From Lewinellaceae bacterium (GTDB taxonomy: Bacteria > Bacteroidota > Bacteroidia > Chitinophagales > Saprospiraceae): a stretch of DNA of 64,000 bases. Location of the stretch: contig JACJYB010000004.1 in assembly GCA_020636355.1 (NCBI GenBank), forward strand, positions 372,001-436,000, written 5' to 3'. The notes below the pieces were generated by a model. The model was not told the DNA's origin, did no database searches, and saw nothing but the letters and a program-made list of their open reading frames with translations. A program made the translations under genes and the position numbers. Shown piece by piece: positions 53,301 through 62,137 of the stretch. Position 1 is the first letter of the stretch; every line of letters starts with the position of its first letter.

Positions 53301-54100
53301 GAGAACAAGCCCGGTCACTGCATACGGATGCCCTGCGCCTATTGGAGGAATGGGTAAAGAACCGTACCATCAAGCCCCGGGGCGTCTGGGGTATCTTCCC
53401 GGTTATGCGGCAGGAAGATGATTCTGTGGAAGTGATGGCTCCCGATGGTGAACATCACCTGGGTACCTTCTATTTCTTACGGCAGCAGCGGAAAAAGGCT
53501 GTCGGATTACCCAATTTATCACTTGTCGACTTCTTGTCACCGGCATCCAGTGGCAAACAGGATTATCTTGGTTGTTTTGCTGTGACTGCCGGCGAGGGAC
53601 TGGAAGAGGTGGTCAGGCATTTTGAGCAAGATCATGACGACTACCATGCTATCCTGGCAAAATCGCTGGCTGACCGCCTGGCTGAAGCTTTTGCGGAATG
53701 GCTGCATTGGCGCATACGCACGGAATATTGGGGCTATGCCCACCAGGAATCACTGAATAACGAGCAATTGATCGCCGAAAAATATCAGGGCATCCGTCCT
53801 GCACCAGGGTATCCGGCTTGCCCGGATCACACTGAAAAACAAACGCTCTTCCAACTTTTACAGGTTGAACAACATACGCCAATTACTCTCACCGATTCCA
53901 TGGCCATGTATCCGGCATCATCCGTGTGTGGTTATTATTTTAGCCACCCTGACTCCAAATATTTTGGCCTTGGTCTGATCGATAAAGACCAAATGACAAA
54001 ATATGCCCGTTTAAAAGGCATTCCAATTTCCACGATGGAACGTTGGCTTTCGGCGGCTCTGGCTTATGAACCCGACGTATTGATCAATCAGGAAGATTGA
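50393..54100 (+). CDS. metH: Cobalamin-dependent methionine synthase
   Basis: The 1235-residue protein has all MetH modules. The homocysteine domain begins ILLLDGAMGTLIQQH and its zinc cysteines are in GGCCGTTPEH at about 305. The folate domain (about 350-620) contains NIGERTNVTGSSKFAKLI. A B12 cap (about 650-740) precedes the B12 domain, where DVHDIGKNIVGVVLG (about 754) supplies the cobalt His. The C-terminal AdoMet activation domain (about 900-1235) contains GYYFSHPDSKYFGLG. It transfers methyl from methyl-THF to homocysteine. No cobalamin riboswitch precedes it; the gene begins 3 bp after the barrel gene. Confidence 0.98.
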   Translation: MSKLDLLHKILNERILLLDGAMGTLIQQHRLTEEGYRGDRFRDFPHEIRGNNDLLSLTQPDIIRNIHLQYLEVGSDIIETNTFNANSFSLADYHMEDLVYEINKSSAILAREAINAFNASQPGKPRFVAGALGPTNKAASLSPDVNRPGYRSVTFDQLAEAYYEQAKGLIDGGVDILLIETVFDTLNCKAALYGIDQLLEERHLQLPIMVSGTITDASGRTLSGQTVEAFWISVKHAPLLSVGLNCALGAKELHPYLKALSSIADCYISAYPNAGLPNELGGYDQTPGQMQSHIHRFLNEGLVNIVGGCCGTTPEHIRYMGSLVENAKPRQIPDVPHHSMYSGMEPLILYPGINFVNIGERTNVTGSSKFAKLIKEGQYTEALSVAQQQVDGGAQILDINMDEGLLDSKAVMVHFLNLMASEPNIAKLPFMIDSSKFEVIEAGLQCVQGKCIVNSISLKEGKDNFLAQAKKVRRYGAAVVVMAFDEDGQADTVARKVSICQRAYRILTEEVGFPPEDIIFDPNIFAIATGIAEHDNYAMYYIEACRQIKKTCPGAKISGGVSNLSFSFRGNNVVREAMHSAFLYHAIAAGMDMGIVNAGMIEVYADIPKDLLKLVEDVLFNRHDGATDALTAYAEAHKGKGKTRTLDLTWREEPLPKKIEHALVSGIDGFIEDDMAEALTAYDSPLDIIEGPLMDGMNVVGDLFGIGKMFLPQVVKSARVMKRAVAYLTPYLEAAKQAAASRAKGKVLLATVKGDVHDIGKNIVGVVLGCNNYEVIDMGVMVPLTRILERAEQEKADVIGLSGLITPSLDEMVYVAQEMESRRLKTPLLIGGATTSKLHTALKIQPVYSGPTIHVLDASRSVPVVSTLLSSDENSRNQFLSNISKEYEDIRQRRSRQMAAKELIAYPDAIANGWKGNWTSYDPPKPSLLGIHPVSPTINDLIPFIDWTPFFSSWQLAGKYPGILSDEVVGEQARSLHTDALRLLEEWVKNRTIKPRGVWGIFPVMRQEDDSVEVMAPDGEHHLGTFYFLRQQRKKAVGLPNLSLVDFLSPASSGKQDYLGCFAVTAGEGLEEVVRHFEQDHDDYHAILAKSLADRLAEAFAEWLHWRIRTEYWGYAHQESLNNEQLIAEKYQGIRPAPGYPACPDHTEKQTLFQLLQVEQHTPITLTDSMAMYPASSVCGYYFSHPDSKYFGLGLIDKDQMTKYARLKGIPISTMERWLSAALAYEPDVLINQED

Positions 54101-54148
54101 ATTGCTGGGAGATTGATTACTTTTATACCTCTTTAACGGTAAACTTAG

Positions 54149-56884
54149 ATGAAGCGTCTCACCTTTATCCTAACACTATTAATATCAGGACTTGTTGTCA
54201 TTAACGGACAGCAACCCATCTCTCCAGCTATTCAACAACAGGTACAGTCCGAACTGGAAAAAAGAGGCGTTACGGAGGCGGAGTTACGTGAGCGTCTTTT
54301 GACCAAAGGGGTGGATCCCGACCGCATTACTCCCGAACAACTACCACGCTTCCAACAGATCATCGAGGAGACCATTGCCGAATTGGAAGCCGAGAAAAAA
54401 GCGGCAATGCCCGATACCCCTAATGCGGCTGAAACAGAAGCTGCTGCCGGAGACTTGCCTTCTCCACCGCCCACGGAGAACCCTCCGGCTAATGCAGAGC
54501 CACCAGCTGCAAGCCCTTCCAATCTTCCTGATCAAGACCCGGCGAAAGACGAGATTTATGGACATCACCTTTTCGAAAATCAAAACATCGCCGTATTTCG
54601 CAAGTCCGATGATGTCAAAGCGCCGGACAACTATTTATTAGGGCCAGGAGATCAGCTGGTTGTGTCTATTTTTGGCGCATCTTTAAAAAATGAAGTGTTG
54701 GAAGTAAGTCGTCAGGGCTTTGTTGAGCCCGGTGATTTACCACGCATTTATGTTAACGGACTTACGCTGGCAGCAACGCGTGAGCTATTGGAAAAGCGCT
54801 ACGGTCAGCGGTATTTTTTCAGTCGCAATGAATTTACAGTAACCCTCAATTACTCCCGGAGCATTACCGTAAATATCGTTGGGGAAGTAAAGCGTTCAGG
54901 TAGTTATACCTTACCGGCGATCAATACAGCCATAAATGCGCTTATGGCCGCAGACGGTTTGACTGACATCGCATCCGTGCGGCAGATTAAACTCATTCGT
55001 AGCGGTTCTCCCGAGAAAATTATTGACCTGTATGGCTACCTGAATGATCCAACCATCCAACAGGATCTTTACATGCAGGATAATGACTACCTCTTTGTAC
55101 CCATCGCCCAGCGTACGGTTACCATCCGTGGCGCCGTAAATCGTCCGTACATTTTTGAATTGTTACCCGGTGAACAACTTAATGCCCTACTGAAATGGGC
55201 CGGCGGACTTAAAAACAATGCCGCACTCAATAACATTCAAATCCGGCGCTATGCCAATGATCAGCAACTACTGATCGATGTGAATCTTCGGGAATTGCAG
55301 GATCAAGGCCGTGATTTTAACCTAAATCCCGGCGATGTAATCGTGGTTCCCGCTATTCCTACTACTGCGGAAAATGTGGTATCCATTCAGGGTTCTGTAG
55401 ATTTTCCGGGTGAATATGCCTATGAGGCAGGATTACGCCTTAGTGACCTATTGGCCCGTGGTCGGCTGTCATTAGCCGCCCGGAGAGATATTGCCTACCT
55501 TTTAAAGCGCAACGTAGATGGCAGCCTTCGCTATCATTTGATTGACCTGGCCGCAATTCTGGCAAATCCTTCCAGTGGAGCCAATACAAACATAGAGCCC
55601 GGTGATCAACTGATTATTTTGTCACAGCGGGCATACATCGACGCTGGGGAGGTCTCTGTAACTGGTGCAGTCCGGGATCCCCGATCTTACCCTTATAATG
55701 CAGCGACCGGATTGCGCGTCAGCGATCTGGTGGTTCTTGCCGGTGGTCTCACCGAGAATGCTTCGAGCATCGCCTACTTATATCGTCAATCACCGCGCGA
55801 TGACAATCACATCGAATACATTCGACTCAATATTCAGGAAATAGTCCGGAATCCATCTTCCAGTCAGAACATTTCACTCCTTCCCAACGATGACTTGCGG
55901 ATTTATACCAATGATTACTTCAAAGAAAATGCTAATGTCTACGTGGCCGGTGCCGTACGAAATCCGGGAGACTACCGCTACGATCCGACCCTGACCCTGA
56001 CCGATGTATTGCTACAGGCAGGTGGCTTGACCATCGCCGGTGCCACCAACCGGATCGAAATATCCAGGGTACTTATCAAAGAAAATGAACCGACCAGGAT
56101 TGTAATCGCTACGGTGCAGATTGACTCGTCCTACAGAATAGTTTCCGGTCAGGAATCGAGTTTACATCTGGAACCCTACGATCAGATTTTTGTCCGGACA
56201 GTGCCGGATTTTGAATTGCAGCAAAACATCAGCATTGAAGGCGAAGTTACCTTCCCGGGCACCTACACCATTATTAAGAATAATGAACGATTAGCTGACA
56301 TCATTGCCCGTGCAGGTGGACTGACACCGGAAGCATTTCCTCAGGGTATGACCATCTTCCGGGAGTTCGAAAATGTAGGACATGTCATTACCCGGCTCGA
56401 TGAAGCGATGCGTGATCCGGGTTCCAACTACAACATTGTGCTAAAAGCTGGTGATCGTATTATGATCCCTAAAACCAAGGACCTGGTAACCATTGAAGGT
56501 GCAACCAAAGCCCGCGAATTGTATCCGGACCAAATGATTGACGGTTCCAGCATCCACACCGCATACCAGGGTACAAAGAGTGCGAAATGGTATATTGACA
56601 ATTATGCCGCCGGTGTGGGGGAAAACGGGTCAAAAAAGTCCATCTCGGTCCGCCTCGCCAATGGTCAGCTTAAAAAAACGACCAACCTTGGTTTGTTTAA
56701 AATCTACCCTAAGGTGAAAGAAGGCTCTACCGTACGAGTAGCCACAAAACCGGTTGAACCTCCTAAAACTCCGGAGGAGCAACAAAACAACAGCAAAGTG
56801 GATTGGGGCAAAGTGTTGTCAGACAGTCTGGCTCAAGCGACCTCTTTGCTCACACTGATCTTGTTACTACAACGCATCAACTAA
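54149..56884 (+). CDS. Polysaccharide export protein with repeated SLBB domains (Wza-like)
   Basis: The 911-residue product has a signal peptide (FILTLLISGLVVING), a helical/proline-rich linker (about 30-130), a Poly_export domain (about 155-240: LGPGDQLVVSIFGASL, QGFVEPGDLPRIYVNGLTLA) and five to six SLBB domains, each opening like VAGAVRNPGDYRYDPTLTLT or IEGEVTFPGTYTI. A C-terminal hydrophobic stretch (LLTLILLLQRI) follows. It should form the outer-membrane or periplasmic channel for capsule or exopolysaccharide. It opens the polysaccharide locus and is followed by Wzz 13 bp later. Confidence 0.94.
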   Translation: MKRLTFILTLLISGLVVINGQQPISPAIQQQVQSELEKRGVTEAELRERLLTKGVDPDRITPEQLPRFQQIIEETIAELEAEKKAAMPDTPNAAETEAAAGDLPSPPPTENPPANAEPPAASPSNLPDQDPAKDEIYGHHLFENQNIAVFRKSDDVKAPDNYLLGPGDQLVVSIFGASLKNEVLEVSRQGFVEPGDLPRIYVNGLTLAATRELLEKRYGQRYFFSRNEFTVTLNYSRSITVNIVGEVKRSGSYTLPAINTAINALMAADGLTDIASVRQIKLIRSGSPEKIIDLYGYLNDPTIQQDLYMQDNDYLFVPIAQRTVTIRGAVNRPYIFELLPGEQLNALLKWAGGLKNNAALNNIQIRRYANDQQLLIDVNLRELQDQGRDFNLNPGDVIVVPAIPTTAENVVSIQGSVDFPGEYAYEAGLRLSDLLARGRLSLAARRDIAYLLKRNVDGSLRYHLIDLAAILANPSSGANTNIEPGDQLIILSQRAYIDAGEVSVTGAVRDPRSYPYNAATGLRVSDLVVLAGGLTENASSIAYLYRQSPRDDNHIEYIRLNIQEIVRNPSSSQNISLLPNDDLRIYTNDYFKENANVYVAGAVRNPGDYRYDPTLTLTDVLLQAGGLTIAGATNRIEISRVLIKENEPTRIVIATVQIDSSYRIVSGQESSLHLEPYDQIFVRTVPDFELQQNISIEGEVTFPGTYTIIKNNERLADIIARAGGLTPEAFPQGMTIFREFENVGHVITRLDEAMRDPGSNYNIVLKAGDRIMIPKTKDLVTIEGATKARELYPDQMIDGSSIHTAYQGTKSAKWYIDNYAAGVGENGSKKSISVRLANGQLKKTTNLGLFKIYPKVKEGSTVRVATKPVEPPKTPEEQQNNSKVDWGKVLSDSLAQATSLLTLILLLQRIN

Positions 56885-56897
56885 ATTCTGGATACCG

Positions 56898-57989
56898 ATG
56901 ACAGAACAACAACCACCGGTTTACATCCAGGATGACGAAATTACGCTCAAGGACCTGATCCTGAAGATCCAGGAGTTTTGGCGGTTGTTATGGGCTAACA
57001 AATGGTATATCATTGCTTTTGCCCTGATCCTGGCTTCCCTTTCTGCCCTGCGTACTTACCTGACCCCTTCCCGGTTTCCGGCAAAACTAACCTTCATGGT
57101 CAATGAAGATGAGGGATCCAACATGGGAGGCATCGCTAATGTTCTTGGTCAGTTTGGGTTTAGCTCCGGAGGCAAAAGCGAATACAATCTGGATCGTATT
57201 CTTGAACTTTCCCGGTCACGTAGAATCATCTATCCGGTATTACTGGACTCCATAACGGTAAATGATTCGAAGGATCTGATCGCGAACCATCTCATCCGGA
57301 TATATGATTTTCACGATCGGTGGGAGGACTCGAAGGATCCAAAGCTGCCGGATTACATTTTTACGACTGGGGACGAGACAAAACTGGACAATACCGCGCG
57401 GATTGCGCTAAATTCACTTTACCTCCAGATCGTTGGCAATGAAAAAAAGAGCAACGATCCGCTGATGAGTAATGGCTATGGAGAAGAAACGGCTATTCTC
57501 AATTTAAATGTTACTGCTTTGAATGCCGATTTGGCAATTGGAATGGTGACCCGGATATATGATGTATTAAGTGCCTATTATATTGAAAAAACCGTTGAGC
57601 CCCAACAAGAAGCAGTGAATGCACTGAAATTAAAAGCCGACTCCCTGAAAAATTCGCTAAGTGCAGCCGAAGCGCGCCTGGCCCGCTTTGATGATACCCA
57701 TCGCAACCTTTACCTTTCATCCGATGTCGTTCAGCGGGATCAATACCAGCGGCAGGTCACCCTGCTCACCATTATGTACGGAGAGGTCATCAAAAATCTG
57801 GAGACCGCTAATTTTGCCCTCCAATCCCAAATGCCATTCTTTCAGACCATCGACGAACCTCAGTTTCCCATTTTGCCTTCCCCAAAATCACTGGTCAAAG
57901 CCATTTTAATCGGTGGTTTATTGGGTGGTTTCTTATCCTGTGGTTTCTTTATTTCCCGTAAAATTTACCGGGACGCGATGGCCACATAA
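56898..57989 (+). CDS. Wzz/chain-length determinant family protein
   Basis: The 363-residue protein has two membrane helices (about 35-53, WYIIAFALILASLSALRTYL, and about 332-350, ILIGGLLGGFLSCGFFI) around a periplasmic helical domain with a coiled coil (VNALKLKADSLKNSLSAAEA). DEITLKDLILKIQEFWRLLW at the N-terminus is typical of Bacteroidota Wzz. It controls polysaccharide length and couples to the export protein upstream. No tyrosine kinase domain is fused. Confidence 0.92.
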   Translation: MTEQQPPVYIQDDEITLKDLILKIQEFWRLLWANKWYIIAFALILASLSALRTYLTPSRFPAKLTFMVNEDEGSNMGGIANVLGQFGFSSGGKSEYNLDRILELSRSRRIIYPVLLDSITVNDSKDLIANHLIRIYDFHDRWEDSKDPKLPDYIFTTGDETKLDNTARIALNSLYLQIVGNEKKSNDPLMSNGYGEETAILNLNVTALNADLAIGMVTRIYDVLSAYYIEKTVEPQQEAVNALKLKADSLKNSLSAAEARLARFDDTHRNLYLSSDVVQRDQYQRQVTLLTIMYGEVIKNLETANFALQSQMPFFQTIDEPQFPILPSPKSLVKAILIGGLLGGFLSCGFFISRKIYRDAMAT

Positions 57990-58034
57990 TCTTTGATATT
58001 TAATTGAGTTTGAGTAATATTGTTACTCATTGTT

Positions 58035-58568
58035 ATGATTGAGGCTCTAATATCATCAAAAACCCGGATCAAGCTGTTGCTCAAATTTTTCCTCAACAGC
58101 AACACCATCTCCTACCTGAGAGGATTGGAACAGGAGTTTGGTGAATCATCCAATGCAATCCGCATTGAGCTCAATCGTTTCGAACAAGCTGGCCTCCTCA
58201 CTTCTTTCACCGAAGGCAATAAAAAATGGTTTAAGGCGAACAACGAACATCCACTGTTTTCCGAAATTCATAACATTCTCCTCAAACATTTGGGTCTTGA
58301 TCAACTCATTCTGTCCATCACCGAGCGACTGGGAAATATCCAGAAAGTATACCTCACGGGGACCTTCTCACGGGGGCTGGATGGGCCTATAATCGACCTG
58401 ATCTTGATTGGCGAGATCAATACAAATTTCCTGATTCAACTTATTGAACGGATCGAAATTATGATTCACCGGAAGGTGCGTTACATCATATTTACCTCGG
58501 AAGAATCATTATTACCCAATTGGGAAGCATTTAAACCGGAACCCTTATTATTGTGGTCGCATGAATAA
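58035..58568 (+). CDS. Winged-helix protein with a nucleotidyltransferase-like domain
   Basis: From ATG 58035 (MIEALISSKTRIKLLLKFF) the product is 177 residues. An ArsR-like winged helix (about 5-75: FGESSNAIRIELNRFEQAGL) is followed by a segment that resembles a MNT/nucleotidyltransferase fold (LTGTFSRGLDGPIIDLILIG). The usual GSx10DxD is reduced, so catalysis is doubtful. It overlaps upxY by 8 bp and follows Wzz. It is probably a regulator of the polysaccharide locus. Confidence 0.7.
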   Translation: MIEALISSKTRIKLLLKFFLNSNTISYLRGLEQEFGESSNAIRIELNRFEQAGLLTSFTEGNKKWFKANNEHPLFSEIHNILLKHLGLDQLILSITERLGNIQKVYLTGTFSRGLDGPIIDLILIGEINTNFLIQLIERIEIMIHRKVRYIIFTSEESLLPNWEAFKPEPLLLWSHE

Positions 58569-59115
58569 CACCCTGCTTTCATACAACCGGAGCTCAGAGA
58601 CGGAAACCAAATCCTGGTATGCTCTCTACGTTCGCTTCAAGAGTGAAAAACTGGTGCAAAAACACCTTGAAGCACAGGGTGTTGAAGCTTACGTGCCCCT
58701 GTTACGCAGGACCAAGCGCTATACCCGGAAAATCAAACACTATGAAATTCCTTTGATCGGATGTTATGTCTTTGTCCGTATTGATGCCCGTCAGCATGCA
58801 TCTGCATTACAGGCACCCCATGTGCTTGGTTATGTCCGGCAGGCTAAGGAAAAAGCACGTATTCCCGATCATGAAATTGATCTGTTAAAACAAATCACCG
58901 GCGAACTATATCCCCTGGAATTGGTACAAACCCAATATGAAACCGGCGACTGGGTGGAGATCATCCAAGGACAGTTGACCGGACTAAAAGGAAAAATCAT
59001 CAAGACCCTGGGAAAACAAGGCATGTTAATCGAACTGGAACACATCGGCATAGCCTTACGATTGGAAGTTGACCCGGCACACATTCGCCCACTACCCCGG
59101 TATCGGCTGGCCTAA
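58561..59115 (+). CDS. UpxY-family transcription antiterminator (NusG-like)
   Basis: The 184-residue protein has the NusG N-terminal fold (SWYALYVRFKSEKLVQKHLE, AYVPLLRRTKRYTRKIKHYE, LIGCYVFVRID) and a KOW-like end (YETGDWVEIIQGQLTGLKGK). UpxY proteins in Bacteroides load on RNA polymerase at capsule operons and prevent early termination. Here it lies within the locus after Wzz and the winged-helix protein, so it may be needed for the distal sugar genes. Confidence 0.93.
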   Translation: MNNTLLSYNRSSETETKSWYALYVRFKSEKLVQKHLEAQGVEAYVPLLRRTKRYTRKIKHYEIPLIGCYVFVRIDARQHASALQAPHVLGYVRQAKEKARIPDHEIDLLKQITGELYPLELVQTQYETGDWVEIIQGQLTGLKGKIIKTLGKQGMLIELEHIGIALRLEVDPAHIRPLPRYRLA

Positions 59116-59203
59116 CCACCGTACCGGACTCAAATCGGATCCACAACTAGGACATAAGGCTGCGACTTATGATGGGCGGAGCCCATTAAAATTTGAGAAT
59201 TGA

Positions 59204-59591
59204 GATTTATGATTTGAGATTCTTACCTGCTATGGATAAATATATTCTCTCGGAAAGATTTGTTTCACTCAGTCTGAGTCTGATTAGCCTATATAAGACA
59301 CTCCCTGCCGAATATGAGTTTGAAGTTATTAAGAAACAGATTGTACGATCTTCCATGTCTGCTGGAGCAAATTATCGGGCTGCCTGTCGTGCTAAATCAA
59401 CTGCCGACTTCATTTATAAGCTTAAGGTGGTCTTAGAGGAAATTGATGAGACTTTATATTGGTTGGAAATAACCGAAAGAATTTCTTCTCATGAGCTTCT
59501 AAAAGATCTGCAAAAAGAAACCAATGAATTAATTGCCATTATTGTTGCAGCGATAAACACTTCAAGTAATCGGTCATCTAAATCATAAATC
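59204..59591. repeat. Inverted repeats bracketing the four-helix-bundle gene
   Basis: GATTTATGATTT at 59204-59215 is matched by its reverse complement at 59580-59591. Around both lies related low-complexity text (TTTGAGAATTGAG on the left; the reverse complement of the right side reads AATTGAAGATTGAAG). The right copy covers the stop codon of the enclosed gene. Confidence 0.6.
59232..59588 (+). CDS. Four-helix-bundle protein (23S rRNA intervening-sequence protein family)
   Basis: From ATG 59232 (MDKYILSERFVSLSLSLISL) the product has 118 residues. It shows the family core IKKQIVRSSMSAGANYRAAC, RAKSTADFIYKLKVVLEEID and ETLYWLEI. The fold is a four-helix bundle related to the S23/IVP protein encoded by intervening sequences of 23S rRNA genes and to Avd of diversity-generating retroelements. 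Its function is not known. It interrupts the polysaccharide locus between upxY and ugd and is bracketed by inverted repeats, which suggests a small inserted unit. Confidence 0.9.
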   Translation: MDKYILSERFVSLSLSLISLYKTLPAEYEFEVIKKQIVRSSMSAGANYRAACRAKSTADFIYKLKVVLEEIDETLYWLEITERISSHELLKDLQKETNELIAIIVAAINTSSNRSSKS

Positions 59592-59615
59592 CAGAATCTT
59601 CAATCTTCAATTAAT

Positions 59616-60947
59616 ATGAGAATTTCCGTAATCGGAACCGGATATGTAGGCCTGGTCACCGGGACCTGCTTTGCCGAAACCGGCAATCAGGTGGTATGTG
59701 TTGACGTGGACGCTGAAAAAGTGGCCCGTATGCGACAAGGGGAGATCCCTATCTATGAACCCGGCCTCGACGTGCTGTTTGAACGTAATATCGAACAAAA
59801 TCGCCTGCATTTTACAACCAGCCTTGAGGAAGGAATTCGTCATGGTAGCATTATTTTCCTGGCTTTACCTACCCCTCCCGGAGCTGATGGCTCTGCCGAT
59901 CTCTCTGCATTATTGCATGTGGCGGAGGCCATGATCCCGTTCATCGATACGTATAAAGTTATTGTAGATAAGAGTACAGTTCCGGTAGGTACTGCAGATC
60001 AGGTAAAAGAACTGATGAGTCAGAAACTCTCTACGGATCTGTTTGATATCGTTTCCAACCCGGAATTCTTGCGGGAAGGCGCCGCTGTAGATGACTTTAT
60101 GAAACCCGACCGCGTGGTGATCGGCATAGATTCTGAACGGGCAAAAAAGCGAATGGATACGCTTTACCAACCTTTTGTGCGGCAGGGAAATCCAATTTTA
60201 TACATGGATATCCGCTCGGCAGAAATGACCAAATATGCAGCAAACGCCTATCTCGCCACCCGTATCAGCTTCATGAATGAGATCGCCAATATTTGCGAGC
60301 AAGTTGGTGCAAATGTAGACCACGTCCGTAGGGGAATTGGCACCGATACACGCATCGGTAAACGATTCTTATTCCCCGGTGTTGGATATGGAGGAAGTTG
60401 CTTCCCAAAAGATGTGCAGGCACTGGCCAGGATAGCTGAAAGTTCCGGTTACCATTTTTCCATTCTCAGCGCAGTCATGGAGGTCAACCAAAACCAACGT
60501 GAGCGATTTGCCGGAAAAATAATCAACTATTTTGGCTCAAAAATTGATGGTACCACCATAGCCATCTGGGGATTGGCCTTTAAACCAAACACCGATGATA
60601 TTCGGGAAGCCCCGGCGCTTTCAATTATAGATCACTTGCTGAATTGTGGTGTCCGTATTCAGGCATACGATCCGGAAGCGATGGAGCATGTTCGTAAACG
60701 GTATAAGGACCGGATTCAGCTTGCCGATTCAGCTTATGAGGCACTCGAAGGAGCAGATGCGCTGGTCGTAATCACAGAGTGGAATGCCTTTCGCACACCG
60801 GATTTCGAACGGATGGAGTCCTTGATGAAAGGAAAGGTGGTCTTTGATGGCCGCAATGTATTTGATCCGGATGAGATGTTTTCTTTAGGGTATCATTACG
60901 AAAGCATCGGGAGATCTGAAAATTTGAATCTCAATAAAACAACATAA
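59616..60947 (+). CDS. ugd: UDP-glucose/UDP-HexNAc 6-dehydrogenase
   Basis: The 443-residue enzyme has the N-terminal Rossmann motif ISVIGTGYVGLVTGTCFAET, LALPTPPGADGSADLSAL, the conserved VDKSTVPVGTAD, the catalytic cysteine in GVGYGGSCFPKDVQAL (about 265) and the C-terminal domain beginning IAIWGLAFKPNTDDIREAP. It oxidises C6 of a UDP-sugar twice to the uronic acid. By sequence it is the UDP-glucose type, but its neighbours (aminotransferase, acetyltransferase, 3-dehydrogenase) suggest it may act on UDP-GlcNAc. Its stop overlaps the next start (TAATG). Confidence 0.94.
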   Translation: MRISVIGTGYVGLVTGTCFAETGNQVVCVDVDAEKVARMRQGEIPIYEPGLDVLFERNIEQNRLHFTTSLEEGIRHGSIIFLALPTPPGADGSADLSALLHVAEAMIPFIDTYKVIVDKSTVPVGTADQVKELMSQKLSTDLFDIVSNPEFLREGAAVDDFMKPDRVVIGIDSERAKKRMDTLYQPFVRQGNPILYMDIRSAEMTKYAANAYLATRISFMNEIANICEQVGANVDHVRRGIGTDTRIGKRFLFPGVGYGGSCFPKDVQALARIAESSGYHFSILSAVMEVNQNQRERFAGKIINYFGSKIDGTTIAIWGLAFKPNTDDIREAPALSIIDHLLNCGVRIQAYDPEAMEHVRKRYKDRIQLADSAYEALEGADALVVITEWNAFRTPDFERMESLMKGKVVFDGRNVFDPDEMFSLGYHYESIGRSENLNLNKTT

Positions 60948-62074
60948 TGGTTAAGAACCTACACATGGTTGACCTGCATGGTCAATACGCCAAGATCCAG
61001 GATGAAATCCTGTCCGAAATCCATAACACGCTGGATACCGCTCAATTTATCAATGGTCCCAAAGTAGAGCGTTTTGCAGATGCGCTGGCAAATTACCTTT
61101 CCTGCGATTATGTCATACCCTGTGCCAATGGCACCGATGCCTTGCAGATTGCGCTGATGGCTTTGGATCTTCAGCCTGGCGATGAAGTTATCGTACCTTC
61201 CTTTACCTATGTAGCAACAGCTGAAGTAATTGCTCTGCTTCAACTGACACCCATTATGATCGATGTGGACCCCGACACCTTTAATGTGACCGCTGAACTC
61301 ATCGAACCACACATCACATCAAAGACCAAAGCCATTGTTCCTGTGCATTTGTTTGGTCAAAATGTTGACCTTGAACCAATCCTAGAATTAGCCCGCCGGC
61401 ATAATATCTGGGTGGTTGAAGACGCTGCCCAGTCCATCGGTGCGGACTATACCTTCCGGGATGGTCGTAAAATGAAATCAGGCACGATGGGGCATATCGG
61501 TTGCACCTCATTTTTTCCATCTAAAAATTTGGGATGTTATGGCGATGGTGGAGCCATTTTTACCCGTGATGCAGAATTGGCGAAAAAAATTAAAATGATC
61601 GCTAATCACGGACAAAGCCAACGTTATTACCATGAAGTCATCGGTGTGAACTCACGGCTTGATGCCCTGCAGGCCGGTATTTTGCTGGTTAAACTGGCAC
61701 ATCTGGATGAATATGGTCATGCCCGCTACCAGGCAGCGCAGTGGTACCATCATCAATTTGAAGGGAACCCCCATTTATCGACTCCTTTCGAAGCGCCCTA
61801 TACTTCCCATGTATATCATCAGTACACCCTGAAAGTGAATAATGGCCAACGCGATGCCCTGGACCGGTATTTAACCGAACAGCACATCCCGCATAGCATT
61901 TATTATCCGGTACCCTTGTACCAACAAAATGCATTTGCGCCATTCCGTGGATTGGTCGATTTCTTACCTGTGACTGATCAACTATGTAAATCCGTCATAT
62001 CTTTGCCCATACATACTGAAATGGATGAATCGATGGTCCAATACATTTCCAGTGTTGTAAATAATTTTTTTTGA
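60947..62074 (+). CDS. DegT/DnrJ/EryC1/StrS-family sugar aminotransferase (WbpE-like)
   Basis: The 375-residue PLP enzyme shows the opening MVDLHGQYAKIQDEIL and IPCANGTDALQIALMALDL. The DAAQSIGADYTF segment stacks on PLP, and the catalytic lysine sits in SFFPSKNLGCYGDGGAIF (about 190). NHGQSQRYYHEVIGVNSRLD is typical of sugar aminotransferases. WbpE uses glutamate to aminate C3 of UDP-3-keto-GlcNAcA. The gene is coupled to ugd by TAATG overlap. Confidence 0.94.
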   Translation: MVKNLHMVDLHGQYAKIQDEILSEIHNTLDTAQFINGPKVERFADALANYLSCDYVIPCANGTDALQIALMALDLQPGDEVIVPSFTYVATAEVIALLQLTPIMIDVDPDTFNVTAELIEPHITSKTKAIVPVHLFGQNVDLEPILELARRHNIWVVEDAAQSIGADYTFRDGRKMKSGTMGHIGCTSFFPSKNLGCYGDGGAIFTRDAELAKKIKMIANHGQSQRYYHEVIGVNSRLDALQAGILLVKLAHLDEYGHARYQAAQWYHHQFEGNPHLSTPFEAPYTSHVYHQYTLKVNNGQRDALDRYLTEQHIPHSIYYPVPLYQQNAFAPFRGLVDFLPVTDQLCKSVISLPIHTEMDESMVQYISSVVNNFF

Positions 62075-62137
62075 GTACGTGACCTGAGTCATTGGGTTAT
62101 CTCTTTTGACTACAGCATTTACTTATTCTTTTTAATT

